The notes: generated by a model from the letters alone, not told the origin. DNA of 64,000 nt from Agromyces rhizosphaerae (GCF_027925245.1 NZ_BSDP01000001.1:620001-684000); one strand, 5' to 3'. Shown: positions 32,594 through 41,409, counted from the stretch's first letter. Numbers and translations: made by a program.

Positions 32594-32685
32594 CCACGGT
32601 TCGTGCACCAGCAGCACGACGTGATCACGTCGCTGGTGCGCGAACCGTGGCGATCGCCCCGCACAGCCACGATTCGCGCACCACC
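32594..32685. repeat. Nested hairpin repeat, 361-bp gene-free stretch
   Basis: Arms CCACGGTTCGTGCACCAGC (32594-32612) and its near complement (32632-32650, 18 of 19 pairs) enclose a perfect palindrome GACGTGATCACGTC (32618-32631). A third degenerate copy of the arm (16 of 19) follows at 32667-32685 in direct orientation. Downstream, 32695-32745 is a GC-rich run of related hexamers (GGGCGC/GGACGC), then a terminator. Nothing else is seen in 32452-32812. Confidence 0.65.
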
Positions 32686-32758
32686 GGCGCGCGGGGCGGG
32701 GCGGACTCGGGCGCGGACGCGGGCGCGGGCGCGGACGCGGCGACGCACGCGGAGACGA

Positions 32759-32793
32759 CGAACGGGCCGCCCCGCGAGGGAGCGGCCCGTTCG
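32759..32793 (-). terminator. Terminator of the butanediol-dehydrogenase-like gene
   Basis: Perfect 12-bp stem CGAACGGGCCGC / GCGGCCCGTTCG with an 11-base loop, 19 bp past the stop codon. Confidence 0.8.
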
Positions 32794-32812
32794 AGAGCGG
32801 GGATGCCTGCGA

Positions 32813-33865
32813 CTACGCGGCGCTCGAGACGAGCACCTTCATGCCGCGGCCCTCGCGCAGCGCGCCGATCGCGCCGAGCACGCCGTCGAGGTCGGTCTCG
32901 TCGACCCAGCCCGTGGTGTCGTACTTGCCCTCGGCCATCGCCGCGATCACCGCGTCGAAGTCGGCCTGGGTGTAGCCGAGCGCGCCGACGACCTCGGTCT
33001 CGCCCATGACGAGCTGGGTCGGGAAGAAGTCCATCGTGCGCTCGTGCAGCGCGACGATGACCATGCGGCCGAGCGGACGCAGGTTGGCGAGCACCGACGA
33101 GACGGCCACGCCGACGCCGGCGGCGTCGAAGCCGGCCTGCACGCCGCTGCCGCCGGTCAGCTTGTCCACGGCCGCGCCGAGGTCCTCGTGCACCGGGTCG
33201 ACCACGGTCGCGCCGAGGGCGGCGATCGCCGCGCGGCGCTCGGGGCTGGGCTCGGAGACGAGCACGTCCTCGACGCCCTGCGCCTTGAGCGCGAACCAGA
33301 CGCCGATGCCGATCGGGCCGGCGCCCGCGATGAGGGCGGTCTCGCCGGCCTTGACGCCGGAGCGCTCGACGGCGTGCCACGCGACGGCCATGGGCTCGAC
33401 GAGCGCGCCGAGCTTCAGGTCGACGTTCTCGGGCAGCACGTGCAGCTTCGCGGCGTCGACGGTGGTGTACTCGGCCATGCCGCCGCCGTCGGACATGAGG
33501 CCGTGGAAGCCGATGGTGCGGCAAGCGTTCACGGCGCCCTTGGCGCACGCGGCGCAGGTGCCGCAGGAGTAGATGGGCCAGACGGCGACGCGGTCGCCGA
33601 CGCTGACGCCCTCGACGCCCTCGCCGAGCTCGACGACGGTGCCGGAGAACTCGTGGCCGAGGATCTGCGGGAGGGTCGCGCCGGTGACGGGGTGCGGGTT
33701 GTCCATGTCGAGGCCGGCGGCCTCGGGTGCGTAGTAGACGTGCAGGTCGGAGCCGCAGATACCGGCGTACGCGTTCTTGAGCTTCACCTGTCCGGGTCCG
33801 GGGGTGGGCTCGGCGACGTCCTCGATCCGGAGATCCTCCTGGGCGTGGAAGACGGCTGCTCGCAT
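32813..33865 (-). CDS. Zn-dependent dehydrogenase, (R,R)-butanediol dehydrogenase type
   Basis: 350-residue MDR dehydrogenase with catalytic zinc residues in GICGSDLH and GHEFSGTV, structural zinc loop CGTCAACAKGAVNAC, and Rossmann GAGPIG. The HVYYAPEAAGLDMDNPHPVTGATLPQILGHE insert after the first zinc ligand is typical of 2,3-butanediol dehydrogenases (and related polyol dehydrogenases). AAGGACC precedes the ATG. Divergent from a TetR gene, with a 22-bp inverted repeat between the two starts, so that TetR is the probable repressor. Confidence 0.88.
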   Translation of the reverse strand: MRAAVFHAQEDLRIEDVAEPTPGPGQVKLKNAYAGICGSDLHVYYAPEAAGLDMDNPHPVTGATLPQILGHEFSGTVVELGEGVEGVSVGDRVAVWPIYSCGTCAACAKGAVNACRTIGFHGLMSDGGGMAEYTTVDAAKLHVLPENVDLKLGALVEPMAVAWHAVERSGVKAGETALIAGAGPIGIGVWFALKAQGVEDVLVSEPSPERRAAIAALGATVVDPVHEDLGAAVDKLTGGSGVQAGFDAAGVGVAVSSVLANLRPLGRMVIVALHERTMDFFPTQLVMGETEVVGALGYTQADFDAVIAAMAEGKYDTTGWVDETDLDGVLGAIGALREGRGMKVLVSSAA

Positions 33866-33927
33866 GTTGGGGGTCCTTTCGTTCGATGTGCGCCGCGCTG
33901 GGCACACCGAGCACACATCGTACGCTA

Positions 33928-33949
33928 CTATCTGACAATTGTCCGATAG
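33928..33949. promoter_or_regulatory. TetR-type operator in a divergent promoter
   Basis: A 22-bp inverted repeat, half-sites CTATCtGACAA and TTGTCcGATAG, with one mismatched pair. It lies between the dehydrogenase start (33865) and the TetR start (33997) and includes AT-rich promoter-like sequence, unusual in this region. Confidence 0.75.
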
Positions 33950-33996
33950 AGGCTTCGCGGGCGGCCCGAAGCGGCCGACGGCGGCGCCGAGGCAGG

Positions 33997-34587
33997 ATGG
34001 ATGCGATGGACCCGAGGCAGGCGCGCACGCAGCGATCGCTGCACTCCTCGGTCGTCGAACTCATCGAGCGGATGCCCCTGGCCGACGTCTCGGTCACCGA
34101 CGCCGCGCGTGCCGCGGGCGTCAGCCGCGACACGTTCTACCGCCATGCCCCGAGCGTGGCGGACGTGCTCGCGGCCGCGCTCGGCGAGGAGCTCGACGAA
34201 GCCGCCACGGAGTTCGCCACGGCGCGCGGCACCGGTCGCGAGCGCTTCGAGACCGCCGAGCGCGCGCTGTTCGCGCACATCGCCCACCGGCGCGGCGTGT
34301 ACCTGCACGCGATGTCGCCGCGACTCGCCTCACCGGTGCGCGTGATGCTGCTCGAGCGCATCGAGGTCTCGCTGCGGGAGTACCTCGCCGAGCACCCCGA
34401 GGTCGCGCCCGAGCCTCAGGGCGCCCTCACGGGCGATGCCCTGTACGACCTCTACGCCGCCTACGGTGCGGCCGGCACCGTCGGCGCGATCGAGCACTGG
34501 CTCGTCGGCGGCGCCGAGGGCCACCCCGACGCCGTCGCCCGCGGCGTGCTCGCCGTCACCGCCCCCTGGTGGTGGCGCGGCGCCTGA
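33997..34587 (+). CDS. TetR family regulator
   Basis: 196-residue regulator; N-terminal HTH SVTDAARAAGVSRDTFYRHAPSVADV (residues 27-52), C-terminal helical ligand domain. The ATG at 33997 is used, with GAGG just upstream; the in-frame ATG at 34006 is an alternative. Divergent from a butanediol-dehydrogenase-like gene and separated by one clear operator, it probably represses both itself and that gene in response to a small alcohol or ketone. Confidence 0.88.
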   Translation: MDAMDPRQARTQRSLHSSVVELIERMPLADVSVTDAARAAGVSRDTFYRHAPSVADVLAAALGEELDEAATEFATARGTGRERFETAERALFAHIAHRRGVYLHAMSPRLASPVRVMLLERIEVSLREYLAEHPEVAPEPQGALTGDALYDLYAAYGAAGTVGAIEHWLVGGAEGHPDAVARGVLAVTAPWWWRGA

Positions 34588-34590
34588 GCG

Positions 34591-35514
34591 CTAGACGCCG
34601 ATCGTGAGCGACGCGTTGTAGCCGTCGGACACGGAGCCGGACATGTTCGCGATCTGGTGGATGCCCCCGTCGTCGCCGAACACGTTGTCCGACGCGAGCG
34701 ACACCTGCGACGCGTTGCGCACGCTCTGCTCGTAGCCGGACGTCGCGTAGACGACGTCGTTGACCTCCTCGGGCAGCGCGATCTGCGAGGTCTTCACGAT
34801 CGGGCCCGCGGCGACCGCCGTGGCGACGTCCTCGTAGACCTCGAAGTGGATGTGCGGCCAGCGCCCGGCGTAGCAGGCCGGGTAGATCGACGTGAACCGC
34901 ACGGTGCCGTTGGAGTCGGTCTCCTGCACCCCGCGCAGGTAGTTCTCGTTCGCCAGGCCCTGGCTGTACAGCGAGTAGTTGCCGTCGCGGTCGCAGTGCC
35001 AGAGGTACACGCCCGCGCCCGCCATCGCGGACCCCGTCGACGCGTCGCGCACCGTCAGCTCGATCGTGAGCGGCACGCCCTCGGCGGTCGTCGTCGACGA
35101 CCCGAAGCTCGAGCGGATGTCGCTGCGCACGATGCCCGAGTCGTCGAGCACGTTCACCCCGTTCGACCCGTCGGCCGGGTACGGTCCGCCGGTCTCGTCG
35201 GGCACCTCCACGAGGTCGCCGTCGGCTTCGGCGGACGGCGTCGCCGTCGCGGTCGAGCCCCCGCTCGAGGCATCCGTGCCGCTCGACGCAGTGCTGTCGG
35301 ATGCCCCGGAGTCGGCCGGCGCACACGCCGCGAGCAGCGTCGACAGGCCGATGCCGCCGAAGATGCCGAGCGCGAGGCGCCGGTCGACCAGCGTGCGGAT
35401 GTCGTAGACCAGGCCGCGGTGGTCCTCGTCGATGACGTTGCCGTCCTCGTCGATCCAGCGAGGGTCGACCTCCCCCGTCGCATCCGATCGCGTCTCGTTC
35501 CCCTGTGCACCCAT
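34591..35514 (-). CDS. Intradiol ring-cleavage dioxygenase-like exported lipoprotein
   Basis: 307 residues. The hydrophobic segment comes only after 44 residues and reads DRRLALGIFGGIGLSTLLAAC, with twin arginines (45-46) and a lipobox (Cys64), suggesting Tat export as a lipoprotein. A Ser/Thr/Ala linker follows, then a protocatechuate-dioxygenase-like beta domain. Possible iron ligands are present: Tyr180 (DGNYSLYS), Tyr215 and His221/His223 (PACYAGRWPHIHF). GGGAGG supports the ATG at 35514. The domain may cleave catechols outside the cell, though many exported homologues have no known substrate. It ends 3 bp from the convergent tetR gene. Confidence 0.85.
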   Translation of the reverse strand: MGAQGNETRSDATGEVDPRWIDEDGNVIDEDHRGLVYDIRTLVDRRLALGIFGGIGLSTLLAACAPADSGASDSTASSGTDASSGGSTATATPSAEADGDLVEVPDETGGPYPADGSNGVNVLDDSGIVRSDIRSSFGSSTTTAEGVPLTIELTVRDASTGSAMAGAGVYLWHCDRDGNYSLYSQGLANENYLRGVQETDSNGTVRFTSIYPACYAGRWPHIHFEVYEDVATAVAAGPIVKTSQIALPEEVNDVVYATSGYEQSVRNASQVSLASDNVFGDDGGIHQIANMSGSVSDGYNASLTIGV

Positions 35515-35696
35515 GTGGTCCTCCCGTGTCATGGCCCCACCCTCGCAAGCCCGCGTGGGCGGGCGCTATGCCGCGCCTATGCGTTCCCGATGGATGCCGA
35601 CCTGTGGAGAACACGAGCGCGACTCAGCACCGGGGTGCTCCAATGGTGCCGATCCGCACCACCGACCTCGCAACACCGACAGCTCAGGAACTGCCG

Positions 35697-36095
35697 ATGC
35701 TCATCGCGTACTGGATCCTCGCGACGCCGCTCGCACTCGTCTACGTGCTCGCCGGCATCAGCCAGCTGGCGATATCGAAGGCCGACCTCGTCGCCGCGGG
35801 CGTGGCCGCCGCCGAGGCGCTGCCCGACGTCGTGCTCACGGCGATCGGCATGCTCGAGCTCGCCGGCGCGGTCGGCCTCATCCTGCCGATGCTCACGGGC
35901 GTCGCCGTCATCCTCGGCCCGGTCTCGGCCGCGCTGCTCGCGGTCGTGCAGCTCGCCGCCGCGACGCTGCACCTCGTGCGCCTCGAGCCCGAGTTCCTGG
36001 TGCTGAACGCGCCGCTGCTGCTGCTCGCCGCCGCGACCGCGACCGTCGGGTTCCTGGGGCTCAGGCGGCGCGCGGAGCCAGTTCCCGCGTCATGA
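35697..36095 (+). CDS. DoxX family membrane protein
   Basis: 132-residue membrane protein with four helices and the DoxX/DoxD-like pattern (VYVLAGISQLAISKADL, IGMLELAGAVGLILPML). AGGA seven bases before the ATG at 35697 decides the start; a 54-bp longer frame begins at 35643. The final 35 bp overlap the convergent GNAT gene. DoxX-like proteins are linked to quinone or redox homeostasis, but the family is broad. Confidence 0.85.
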   Translation: MLIAYWILATPLALVYVLAGISQLAISKADLVAAGVAAAEALPDVVLTAIGMLELAGAVGLILPMLTGVAVILGPVSAALLAVVQLAAATLHLVRLEPEFLVLNAPLLLLAAATATVGFLGLRRRAEPVPAS

Positions 36096-36537
36096 ACACG
36101 CTGTTCGGGTCGGGCCGGTAGGCCGCGAACGGTCCGCATTCGGCGAACCCGTAGCGGGCGTAGAGGGTGCGGGCGGGCGCGAAGAAGTCCTCGACGCCGG
36201 TCTCGAGGCTGAGTCGCCGGTAGCCGCGGCGCTCGGCCTCGGCGATGACGTGCTCCAGCAGCATCCGCCCCAGCCCCCGACCGCGGGCCGCGGCGTCGGT
36301 GCGCATCGACTTCAGCTCGCCGTGCGCGGGGTCGAGCTCCTTCAGCGCGACGCAGCCGAGCATCGCGTCGCCCTCGCTGAGCGCCCAGAATGTCATGCCC
36401 GGCGACTGCAGGCCCGACACGTCGAGCGCGTGCACGCTCTCGGCGGGCGAGGTCGCGAACATGTCGGCGAGGTGGTCGTCGAGCAGGCGCAGCACGCGAG
36501 GGTCGGCGAGGTCGCCGGGGGCGATCGAGAGGGTCAC
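36061..36537 (-). CDS. GNAT family N-acetyltransferase
   Basis: 158-residue acetyltransferase with the acetyl-CoA binding motif RGRGLGRMLLEHVIAEAERRG and a C-terminal TLYARYGFAECGPFAAYRPD, the layout of PapG/YafP-like enzymes. It starts at a GTG; an AGAATT hexamer six bases upstream suggests leaderless expression. The last 35 bp are shared with the end of doxX on the other strand. Substrate unknown. Confidence 0.88.
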   Translation of the reverse strand: MTLSIAPGDLADPRVLRLLDDHLADMFATSPAESVHALDVSGLQSPGMTFWALSEGDAMLGCVALKELDPAHGELKSMRTDAAARGRGLGRMLLEHVIAEAERRGYRRLSLETGVEDFFAPARTLYARYGFAECGPFAAYRPDPNSVFMTRELAPRAA

Positions 36538-36584
36538 CCGTCAATTCTGCGCCGGTCGGATGCCTCCTGCCGACCACGCAGCCC

Positions 36585-37556
36585 TCAGCCCGCGACCGCC
36601 CGTTCGTGCCACGCCCGCGCCGTCTCGGGCAGCACGTCGGCCCACGGCGTCGGCTCGATGCCGAACCGCGCCGTGGTCTCCGACCCGTCGGACACGAACG
36701 GGGCATCGAACTGGTAGGCGACGCCGCGCAGTTCGCGCACGACCGGCACAATGGCACCGAGCGCCGCGAGCTGCCAGCGCGGCACGCGCCGCAGGCGCGG
36801 CTCGCCTGCGTCGACGACCGCGCCGAGCTCGCGCAGCAGCTCCCGCATCGAGATCGGCGGGTTCGTCGGCACGATCCACGCCGAGCCCCACGCGCGCTCG
36901 TCGTCGGCGACCGCCGCGAGCGTGCGGACGATGTCACCGTCGTACGCCCAGGAGTGCGGCTGGTCGACGTCGGTGAACACGCTCGCCGGGCGCCCGCGCA
37001 GGGTGTCGTTCGCGTAGCGCGGCAGCATGCCGTTCGTGGTCGGCTCGGTCGGACCGAGGTAGTCGGAGGCGCGCACCTCGGTGACGCGCACGCGCCCCGT
37101 CTCCTGCGCCGCGCGCGCGTCCTCCCACATGCGCGCCCGCAGCGCGCCCTTGTGGTCGTTCGGCCGCAGCGGCGTGTGCCGCGTCATCGGCCCGTCGGGG
37201 GCGCCGTACCCGTAGAGGTTGCCGAACGTCACGAGCACGGCGCCGGATGCCTCGGCGGCGGCCAGGATCGCCGCGGCGAGCGGCGGCCACTCCCGCTCCC
37301 AGTGCTCGTACGAACCGGGGTTGGCGCAGTTGAAGATGGTCGCGGCGCCCGTCGCCGCCTCGGTGAGTGCGGCCACATCGGTCGCGTCGGCGGCCACGCG
37401 GTCAATCGACGGATGCTCGGGGCCGCGACCCGACCGGCTGAGCAGCCGCACGCGGTCACCCGCCTCGGCGAGGTGCAGGGCGAGGCCCGACCCGATGGGG
37501 CCGGCGCCGATCACGAGTCGGGTGGTCTGGGGGATGTCACGGTTCTGGTGCTCCAC
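36585..37556 (-). CDS. NAD-dependent epimerase/dehydratase family protein
   Basis: 323-residue extended SDR protein. The N-terminal dinucleotide motif is GAGPIGSGLA (atypical for SDRs but common in this NmrA/epimerase subgroup), then NCANPGSYEHWEREWPPLAAAI and a YGYGAPDG segment standing in for the YxxxK active site; the lysine is not evident, so catalysis is doubtful. GGGAGGC seven bases upstream supports the GTG start at 37556. No operon partner is obvious. Confidence 0.82.
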   Translation of the reverse strand: MEHQNRDIPQTTRLVIGAGPIGSGLALHLAEAGDRVRLLSRSGRGPEHPSIDRVAADATDVAALTEAATGAATIFNCANPGSYEHWEREWPPLAAAILAAAEASGAVLVTFGNLYGYGAPDGPMTRHTPLRPNDHKGALRARMWEDARAAQETGRVRVTEVRASDYLGPTEPTTNGMLPRYANDTLRGRPASVFTDVDQPHSWAYDGDIVRTLAAVADDERAWGSAWIVPTNPPISMRELLRELGAVVDAGEPRLRRVPRWQLAALGAIVPVVRELRGVAYQFDAPFVSDGSETTARFGIEPTPWADVLPETARAWHERAVAG

Positions 37557-37646
37557 GGCGCCAGCCTCCCAGCCGCATCCGTGGGCCGGCAATCGGGTCA
37601 ACCCCCGGAGCCGGTTCGGGCGCGCCGCCGCCGCCCGTCGTGCGAC

Positions 37647-38336
37647 TCAGCGGCCGAGGTCGTCGCGCTCCACGATGCGACGCGCGTCCCACGGCTCCGA
37701 CCAGCCGAGCTCGTCGAACATCGACGCGAGCACGAACGCGGTGAACCCCCAGACGACGTTGCCGCCGACCGTGAAGGCGGGCGCCCGGTAGCTGCCGCCG
37801 GCGATGGCGTGCTCGGTGCTCCCCCGGTTCGACGGATGCAGCAGGTCGGCCACCGGCACCCGGAACACGTCGACCGACTCGGCGTGGTCGACCGCGACGA
37901 CCTCCGACGGGCGGGTCCACCACGCGGGCACGGGCGTCACGACGTGGTTGCTCGCCGGCATCGGGATCGGCGGCAGCGTGCCCAGCGGCGCGACGCCCGA
38001 CGGGTCGAGCCCGGTCTCCTCGACGGCCTCGCGCACGGCGCAGTCGACAGCTCCGGCATCGGATGCCTCGAGCCGGCCGCCGGGGAACGCGACCTGCCCC
38101 GCGTGGCTGCCGAGGGTGGCCGCGCGGCGCAGCAGCAGCACGTCGAGGTCGCGCGCGACGCGCGAGGCGCCGGCCCGCGCGGGCGCGTCGTCGAGCTCCC
38201 CGAACAGCACCAGCACCGCGGCCGGGCGCGGCTCCGAGGCATCCGTCGCCCTCGGCGAGACGAGCGGGTTCCACGCGATGCCGCGTTCGCACAGCGCGGC
38301 GAGCTCGGCCCGGGCGTCGGCGGTCTGGTGGTGCAC
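37647..38336 (-). CDS. NUDIX hydrolase, CoA pyrophosphatase-like
   Basis: 229-residue NUDIX protein; complete Nudix box GGRLEASDAGAVDCAVREAVEETGLDP. Upstream LLRRAATLGSHAGQVAFPGG is the CoA pyrophosphatase (NudL/YeaB) signature. It would hydrolyse CoA or related nucleoside diphosphate conjugates. The GTG start at 38336 is chosen from the N-terminal length; CAGGAT six bases upstream hints at a leaderless transcript, since the nearby GGAGGG is too close to be a good ribosome binding site. Confidence 0.85.
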   Translation of the reverse strand: MHHQTADARAELAALCERGIAWNPLVSPRATDASEPRPAAVLVLFGELDDAPARAGASRVARDLDVLLLRRAATLGSHAGQVAFPGGRLEASDAGAVDCAVREAVEETGLDPSGVAPLGTLPPIPMPASNHVVTPVPAWWTRPSEVVAVDHAESVDVFRVPVADLLHPSNRGSTEHAIAGGSYRAPAFTVGGNVVWGFTAFVLASMFDELGWSEPWDARRIVERDDLGR

Positions 38337-38397
38337 CCCTCCATCCTGCCGTGAGTGACGGCACACAGCGTCCGGCAACGGTCGACGACGGCGCGCG

Positions 38398-39426
38398 CTA
38401 GCTCCGGCCGCGGCCCGCGGGAGGCGGCCCGCTGCTCTCGCGCACGACCAGTTCGGGCAGCTCGGAGGAGAACCGCTTCGCGTCCTCTCCCCGCATCGCA
38501 TGCCGCAGCAGCTCGAACGCCCGCCCGCCGAGGCCGCCGAAGTCCTGCCGCACCGTCGTCAGGGCGGGCGACCACATCGCCGCGAGCGGGTGGTCGTCGA
38601 AGCCGACGACGCTGACGTCCTCGGGCACTCGGCGCCCCTCGTCGCTCAGCCCCTTGATCACGCCCATCGCGATCTCGTCGTTGCCGCAGAACACCGCGGT
38701 GACCTCCGGATCGCCGGCGATCTCGCGGCCGATGGCCCGGCCGGACTCGGGCGACCAGGTCGCCTCGAACACCTTGGGCGACTGGACGCCGGCACGCTTC
38801 AGCGCACGTCGCCAGCCGGTCGTGCGGCCGTCCTCGCGTCGCGACGGGGGGATGCGCACGTGGTGCACCGTGCGATGTCCGAGCTCGAGCAGGTGATCGG
38901 TCAGCGCCTCGGCGGCGCGCGTCTCGTCGAGCACCGCCTGCGGCACGTCGCGCACGCGCACGCCCGAGACGGCGACGAGCGGCACGTCGTGCGGGAGGTG
39001 GTTCAGGGTCGCGACGCCGGGCGGATCGAACTTCAGCACGACCACGCCGGCCGGGCTCTGGTCGCGCACCAGGTCCACGGCCCGCGACACGACCTCGTCG
39101 TCGACGCTCTCGACGACGGTGATGGTGACCGTGTAGCCGTCGGCCCTGGCCTCCTCCTCGATGCCGCGGATCGTCTCCGCGTACCCGTACTGCGAGGTGT
39201 TGCCGGCGACGATCGCGATGGTGCGCGACTGGCGCGACACGAGGGCACGGGCCGTGGCGCTCGGCCGGTAGTTGAGCTTCGCGATCGCGTCGAGGACGAG
39301 CTGCTCCTTCTCGGGGCGCACGCGGGCCGCGCCCGTGAGCACCCGCGAGACCGTCGGCACGGAGACCCCGGCGAGCCGCGCCACGTCGGCGATCACCGGC
39401 GGCTTGGGCGCCCCGTTCGCTGACAT
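38398..39426 (-). CDS. LacI family regulator of the alpha-galactosidase locus
   Basis: 342 residues; HTH VIADVARLAGVSVPTVSRVLTGAARV, hinge SATARALVSRQS, C-terminal GFDDHPLAAMWSPALTTVRQDFGGLG. AGGAGGAACC precedes the ATG. It is the last gene of the alpha-galactosidase operon rather than being divergent, so it is produced together with the genes it represses. Probable operators are the two TGAAATCG-type sites at 45033-45080, upstream of the operon. Confidence 0.9.
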   Translation of the reverse strand: MSANGAPKPPVIADVARLAGVSVPTVSRVLTGAARVRPEKEQLVLDAIAKLNYRPSATARALVSRQSRTIAIVAGNTSQYGYAETIRGIEEEARADGYTVTITVVESVDDEVVSRAVDLVRDQSPAGVVVLKFDPPGVATLNHLPHDVPLVAVSGVRVRDVPQAVLDETRAAEALTDHLLELGHRTVHHVRIPPSRREDGRTTGWRRALKRAGVQSPKVFEATWSPESGRAIGREIAGDPEVTAVFCGNDEIAMGVIKGLSDEGRRVPEDVSVVGFDDHPLAAMWSPALTTVRQDFGGLGGRAFELLRHAMRGEDAKRFSSELPELVVRESSGPPPAGRGRS

Positions 39427-39524
39427 CCGGTTCCTCCTGGTGCGGGCATCGGCCGCGTGCCGCTCGCCCGCACCCAATTCTGGCCGCGAACCGCCAGAGC
39501 CCGCGACAGGAGGCAGCGCGCCGT

Positions 39525-40424
39525 CTATTTCACCGCTCCGCTCGTGATGCCCGAGATGATCTTCCGCTGGGCGAACACGAAGACGAGCAGCAGCGGCAGG
39601 CTCATCAGGATGATGTAGGCGAAGATCAGGTGCCAGTTCTGCAGGTACAGTCCGGCGCTCGCCACCTGGAACAGGTTCAGCGGCAGGGTGTCGAGCCGGC
39701 CGCCCACCACGAACAGCGCGTAGAACACGTCGTTCCAGATGTAGAGGCAGATCAGGATCGTCGCCGTCGCGAGCACGGGCATGAGCAGCGGCAGGATGAT
39801 CCGCACGAACACCTTCACCGGTCCGGCGCCGTCCACGCGGGCGGCCTCCTCGAGCTCGTGCGGGATGGTGCGCACGAACCCGGTCACGAAGAAGATCACC
39901 GTCGACAGGTACATGCCCATGTACACGCCGATCATGCCGACCGGCGTGCCCGCGAGGCCGAGCTGGCGGAGGAGCAGCACGATCGTGACCACCGCGGGCG
40001 GGAGCACGATGCCGCTGATCGCGAGCGCGTAGATCACGGCGAGCATCCGGCTGCTCCGGCGTCCGAGGATCCAGGCCGCCATCGAGCCGAGGATCAGCAC
40101 GCCGAGCACCGACGGCACCATTACCAGCAGGCTGCCGAGGAAGGCGAGCACCATGCGGCCGTCGGTGAACACCTCGGCGAAGTTCTGGAACAGCTGCCAC
40201 TCGGTCGGCGGAGCCAGGTTCGGGTTCAGCGCCTCGGCCTGGTTCTTGCCCGCCGTGCTGATGACGAGCCAGAACGGCACGCCCAGCAGCAGCACGACCG
40301 CGAGGATCGTGGCGATGGGCTGCGCGATGCGCGCGAATGATCGGTGGCGGCGCGGGCCGGCGGGCCGAGCGGACGCCTGGGCCTCCCTGGACTCGGCGGT
40401 GGTGATCGCCCTGGTCGCGCTCAC
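39525..40424 (-). CDS. Carbohydrate ABC transporter permease (MalG type)
   Basis: 299-residue permease with six helices and the EAA loop ELEEAARVDGAGPVKVFVRIILPLLMP. A cytoplasmic N-terminal tail of about 35 residues precedes helix one. Its GTG start overlaps the upstream permease stop as GTGA (40421-40424). Forms the channel for the galactoside transporter; the ATPase is not encoded here. Confidence 0.92.
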   Translation of the reverse strand: MSATRAITTAESREAQASARPAGPRRHRSFARIAQPIATILAVVLLLGVPFWLVISTAGKNQAEALNPNLAPPTEWQLFQNFAEVFTDGRMVLAFLGSLLVMVPSVLGVLILGSMAAWILGRRSSRMLAVIYALAISGIVLPPAVVTIVLLLRQLGLAGTPVGMIGVYMGMYLSTVIFFVTGFVRTIPHELEEAARVDGAGPVKVFVRIILPLLMPVLATATILICLYIWNDVFYALFVVGGRLDTLPLNLFQVASAGLYLQNWHLIFAYIILMSLPLLLVFVFAQRKIISGITSGAVK

Positions 40425-41383
40425 AGCACGTCCTCCCTCTTGCGCAGCACCCGGATGACCGGGAATGCCAGGATCGTCACCATCAGGAACAGGACCAGGC
40501 TCATCGTGGTCGCCTGGGCGAAGAGCCCCTGCCCGAAGGTGCGGAAGATGAAGATGTTCAGCAGCTCGGTCGTGCCGCCGGGGCCGCCCTCGGTGGTGGC
40601 CTGCACGATGTCGAATCCGTTCATCGACCCGAGCAGCGCGGTCGCGACGTTGAACGTGACCGCCGGCGCGAGGAGCGGGAAGCGGATGTGGGTGAACGTC
40701 TGCCACCAGCCGGCTCCGTCGAGGCGCGCGGCCTCCAGCACGTCGGCGCTGATCGTCTTGAGCCCCGCGAGGTAGATGAGCATCGACAGGCCCATCCACT
40801 TCCAGGCGTGCACGAGGGCCACGACCACGATGGTCCAGGTCGTGTCGCCGAGCCAGGCGATCGTCACGTCGGTGCCGGTGAGGAAGCTCAGGATCTCGTT
40901 GAGCGCACCCTCGGGCTTCAGCAGCGCCTGGAAGATGTAGCCGACCGCGAGGGCCGACATGATCACCGGCACGAAGAACGCCACGCGTGCTGCGCGGTTC
41001 AGCCGGGTGTCGCGCTCGAGCAGGAGCGCCAGCGCGAGCCCGAAGACGTTCTGGAAGATCGCGACGAGCACGGCGTAGACGAGCGTGACCCGGAGCGACG
41101 TGAGCAGCGTGCCGCTCGTGAACAGCGAGACGAAGTTGTCGAAGCCGACGAACCCGATCTCCGACTTGAAGCTCGACCAGTCGGTGAACGCGTAGACGAA
41201 GTTGAAGATCGTCGGCACGAAGAAGAAGATCACGAGCACTGCGAGCGCCGGGATCAGGAACCACAGCGGGTGGTCGACGCGGCGGCCGCGCTGCGCGCGC
41301 TGCTTCGGCGCGGGCGGGAACACCGCTGCCCGTTCGGACGTCGGATCGTCCTCGGAGACGACGATCGCTCTGGTGGCGGACAC
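40421..41383 (-). CDS. Sugar ABC transporter permease (MalF type)
   Basis: 320-residue permease; N-terminal cytoplasmic tail of 35 residues, six helices, EAA loop DVLEAARLDGAGWWQTFTHIRFPLLAPA. It follows the binding-protein gene by a 68-bp gap that contains a strong stem-loop. Interestingly its first residues (MSATRAI) repeat in the next permease, perhaps a trace of duplication or of shared translation signals. Confidence 0.92.
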   Translation of the reverse strand: MSATRAIVVSEDDPTSERAAVFPPAPKQRAQRGRRVDHPLWFLIPALAVLVIFFFVPTIFNFVYAFTDWSSFKSEIGFVGFDNFVSLFTSGTLLTSLRVTLVYAVLVAIFQNVFGLALALLLERDTRLNRAARVAFFVPVIMSALAVGYIFQALLKPEGALNEILSFLTGTDVTIAWLGDTTWTIVVVALVHAWKWMGLSMLIYLAGLKTISADVLEAARLDGAGWWQTFTHIRFPLLAPAVTFNVATALLGSMNGFDIVQATTEGGPGGTTELLNIFIFRTFGQGLFAQATTMSLVLFLMVTILAFPVIRVLRKREDVL

Positions 41384-41409
41384 TGGTGCCCCTTTCGTGT
41401 GCGGTGCGG

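Noticed and set aside
32695-32745. Tandem GC-rich hexamers resembling a short repeat array
   Set aside because: Irregular GGGCGC/GGACGC units with no spacers; not a CRISPR and not clearly a microsatellite.
37582-37605. Half-site GGGGGTTGACCC upstream of the epimerase gene as a third CCGGGGG palindrome
   Set aside because: Only one arm is present and no -10 lies at the 21-base distance.
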